From: CAZQAA01 sp964591255 | GTDB lineage: Bacteria; Desulfobacterota; DSM-4660; Desulfatiglandales; Desulfatiglandaceae | DNA length: 6,386 bases | Direction: 5' to 3' | Assembly (NCBI GenBank): GCA_964591255.1 | Contig: CAZQAA010000013.1 | Coordinates: forward strand, 1-6,386 | Shown here: positions 4,953-6,386 of the stretch, piece by piece | Position numbering within the stretch: position 1 is the stretch's first letter | Layout: each line of letters begins with the position of its first letter | Made by a program: the position numbers and the translations under genes | The notes under the pieces: model-generated | Database searches by the model: none | Seen by the model: the letters and a program-made list of their open reading frames with translations, nothing else | What the model was told of the DNA's origin: nothing

Positions 4953-6386
4953 ATGAAAAATTTTTTCATTGATCCTGAAGGGAAAAATGCCGAACAGGTC
5001 AAACGTATTGGGTATGAGATTGTCGATATTATAACAGATCATTTTTCATCCCTGGTCAAACGACCTGTATTTCAATATGCCACTCCCAAAAAACTAAACG
5101 CCCTTTTTTCTGAGCCTGTACCCAACAAAGGGAGCCTGTGGCCTCAACTCCTGAAAGACCTGCGGGAAACGGTCCTTGAACACAGTTTCTATTTTGGCCA
5201 TCCCCGCTATATAGGACATATGATCACCCAGCCAGCTGTGCCATCCATATTTTTAGAAGCCCTTATAGCAGCCCTCAATCAGTCTGTTTTTTTATGGGAG
5301 GTCGGGCCGTCTGCCGCACATCTCGAAAAAGAGGTCATTTCATGGCTATGCAAAATTTTTGGTTACGAAAGTAATGCTGGGGGAACCTTTGTCACGGGCG
5401 GATCTATTGCCAATCTTACTGCCCTCCTGATTGCAAGAAATTTTATCCTTCCGGGGAGACCTGATAAAAACGGGATATTATCCATTGGACAGACGCCTGT
5501 TTTCTTTGTCTCGGAATATAGCCATTTTTCCGTTGAAAAGGCAGCAAACTTTATTGGCGTGGGAGAAAACAATCTCATCAAGGTGCCTACAGACAGATAT
5601 GGAAAAATGGATCCAAACAGACTGGAAGACTTTATTAAGCAATCGAAAAAAAAAGGAGATCTTCCCTTTTGTGTGGTGGCTACAGCAGGCACTACTGTTA
5701 CGGGAAATATAGATCCCCTATCATCAATCGCCAATATTTGCCAGCGATACGGGCTGTGGTTTCACGTGGATGCGGCATTCGGAGGTGGGCTATGTTTTAG
5801 CAAAAAATGGAAGCATCTATTAAACGGTATCGATATGGCCGATTCCATTACATTTGATCCTCATAAGTGGCTGTATAACTCCATTTCCTCTGCTACCATA
5901 TTGTTCAGGGACTCCGGCCGTCTGGGATATTTGCAGTTTAAGGCCCCATATATTGAAAACCCTGAACATGAAGAAGGAACAAGGCCGAATCAGGGAGAAT
6001 GCACTATCCAGGGGACCCGCGCCTTTGATGCCTTGAAGTTCTGGGCCTGTCTGAAACTTATCGGCCTTGAGGGCTATGCACAAACAATTGATCACTGTAT
6101 GGATATGACATATAAGTTGAGATCTTTCCTCAAAAAACATGCTGATATCGAGATCATGAGCACTCCAGAGGTAAGTATCCTTTGCTTTCGCTACAATCCG
6201 TCAGAGATCCAACGGCTTGACATCGCCCAGGTAGAAAAAGAGGATCTCCTTAATCACGTTAACCTCGCATTGCAAAAAAGACTTGAGGCGGAGGGCAAGG
6301 CATTTCTCTCTGTCGCCACATATAAGGGGAAAAAGATCCTGCGTGCAGTAATTTTGAACTACTGCACGCAGGAGGAAGACCTCAGG
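4953..6386 (+). CDS. PLP-dependent group II amino acid decarboxylase (3' end beyond window)
   Basis: An open frame of 478 codons with no stop before the window edge; only a short tail should be missing, since the family is about 480-500 aa. It is a fold-type I enzyme of the aromatic-L-amino-acid/glutamate decarboxylase group. Visible are FYFGHPRYIGHM (79-90), TGGSIANLTAL (148-158), EYSHFS with H191 expected to stack on the cofactor, ATAGTTVTGNIDPL (242-255), HVDAAFGG with D273 binding the pyridine nitrogen, and FDPHKWLY with K305 as the Schiff-base lysine. LRAVILN (463-469) is the conserved C-terminal strand. It would convert an amino acid to an amine and CO2 in the cytoplasm. Aromatic substrates fit the family best, but aspartate or glutamate cannot be excluded. 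The start lies 10 nt after the beta-subunit stop with no good Shine-Dalgarno, suggesting translational coupling. It ends the visible operon. Confidence 0.93.
   Translation, partial: MKNFFIDPEGKNAEQVKRIGYEIVDIITDHFSSLVKRPVFQYATPKKLNALFSEPVPNKGSLWPQLLKDLRETVLEHSFYFGHPRYIGHMITQPAVPSIFLEALIAALNQSVFLWEVGPSAAHLEKEVISWLCKIFGYESNAGGTFVTGGSIANLTALLIARNFILPGRPDKNGILSIGQTPVFFVSEYSHFSVEKAANFIGVGENNLIKVPTDRYGKMDPNRLEDFIKQSKKKGDLPFCVVATAGTTVTGNIDPLSSIANICQRYGLWFHVDAAFGGGLCFSKKWKHLLNGIDMADSITFDPHKWLYNSISSATILFRDSGRLGYLQFKAPYIENPEHEEGTRPNQGECTIQGTRAFDALKFWACLKLIGLEGYAQTIDHCMDMTYKLRSFLKKHADIEIMSTPEVSILCFRYNPSEIQRLDIAQVEKEDLLNHVNLALQKRLEAEGKAFLSVATYKGKKILRAVILNYCTQEEDLR
6337..6373. repeat. Perfect 14-bp inverted repeat inside the decarboxylase gene
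   Basis: TCCTGCGTGCAGTA (6337-6350) and TACTGCACGCAGGA (6360-6373) are exact reverse complements around the 9-nt loop ATTTTGAAC. The repeat spans codons for about residues 462-474 (ILRAVILNYCTQE), a conserved part of the protein. No T tract follows inside the window, so it is not a standard terminator. Confidence 0.9.

Noticed and set aside
4974..4989. Good ribosome site (GAAGGGA) and ATG at 4987 as a decarboxylase start
   Set aside because: That ATG is out of frame with the decarboxylase and does not open a plausible protein.
5431..5712. Plus-strand 93-aa frame within the decarboxylase region
   Set aside because: The decarboxylase frame across this stretch carries conserved PLP motifs; this is an out-of-frame shadow.

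Overview
This 6.4 kb window looks like a chromosomal segment of an anaerobic, probably sulfate-reducing Desulfobacterota (Deltaproteobacteria) with moderate G+C. The pointers are a selenocysteine-type HdrA flavoprotein beside a MetF-like protein, and a split ADP-forming acyl-CoA synthetase. The taxon is inferred from gene content and not proven. No RNA genes, insertion sequences or CRISPR arrays were seen.

Layout: two divergent gene sets flank an AT-rich intergenic region of about 690 bp (1643-2330). Leftward on the minus strand are a small receiver-domain protein (1268-1642), a MetF-like protein (376-1251) and the start of hdrA (351 to beyond position 1). They are spaced 16 and 24 nt apart and form a likely operon. 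The hdrA reading frame meets an in-frame TGA at 160-162, exactly after the TNDCAM motif. It continues without interruption into typical HdrA sequence, and a hairpin directly 3' of the TGA resembles a bacterial SECIS. The gene is therefore read as a selenoprotein, not a 63-aa fragment or pseudogene. The MetF-like protein keeps the family fold signatures, but by my unaided alignment it has changed three residues that contact folate in E. coli MetF.

Rightward on the plus strand are a MarR-family regulator (2331-2780), the alpha (2861-4264) and beta (4268-4942) subunits of an NDP-forming acyl-CoA synthetase, and a PLP-dependent group II amino acid decarboxylase (4953 to the window end, open). A strong sigma-70-type promoter (TTGACA, 18 bp, TATGAT) lies before marR, with a small palindrome over the expected transcription start that could be the MarR operator. 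The grouping suggests a regulated amino acid, amine or organic acid operon in which the synthetase either harvests ATP from an acyl-CoA or activates an acid. The substrate cannot be read from sequence.

Most notable are the recoded hdrA, the MetF-like protein with an altered active site, a perfect 14-bp inverted repeat inside the conserved 3' coding part of the decarboxylase, and a cluster of GTAACA/TGTTAC palindromes in the divergent intergenic region.
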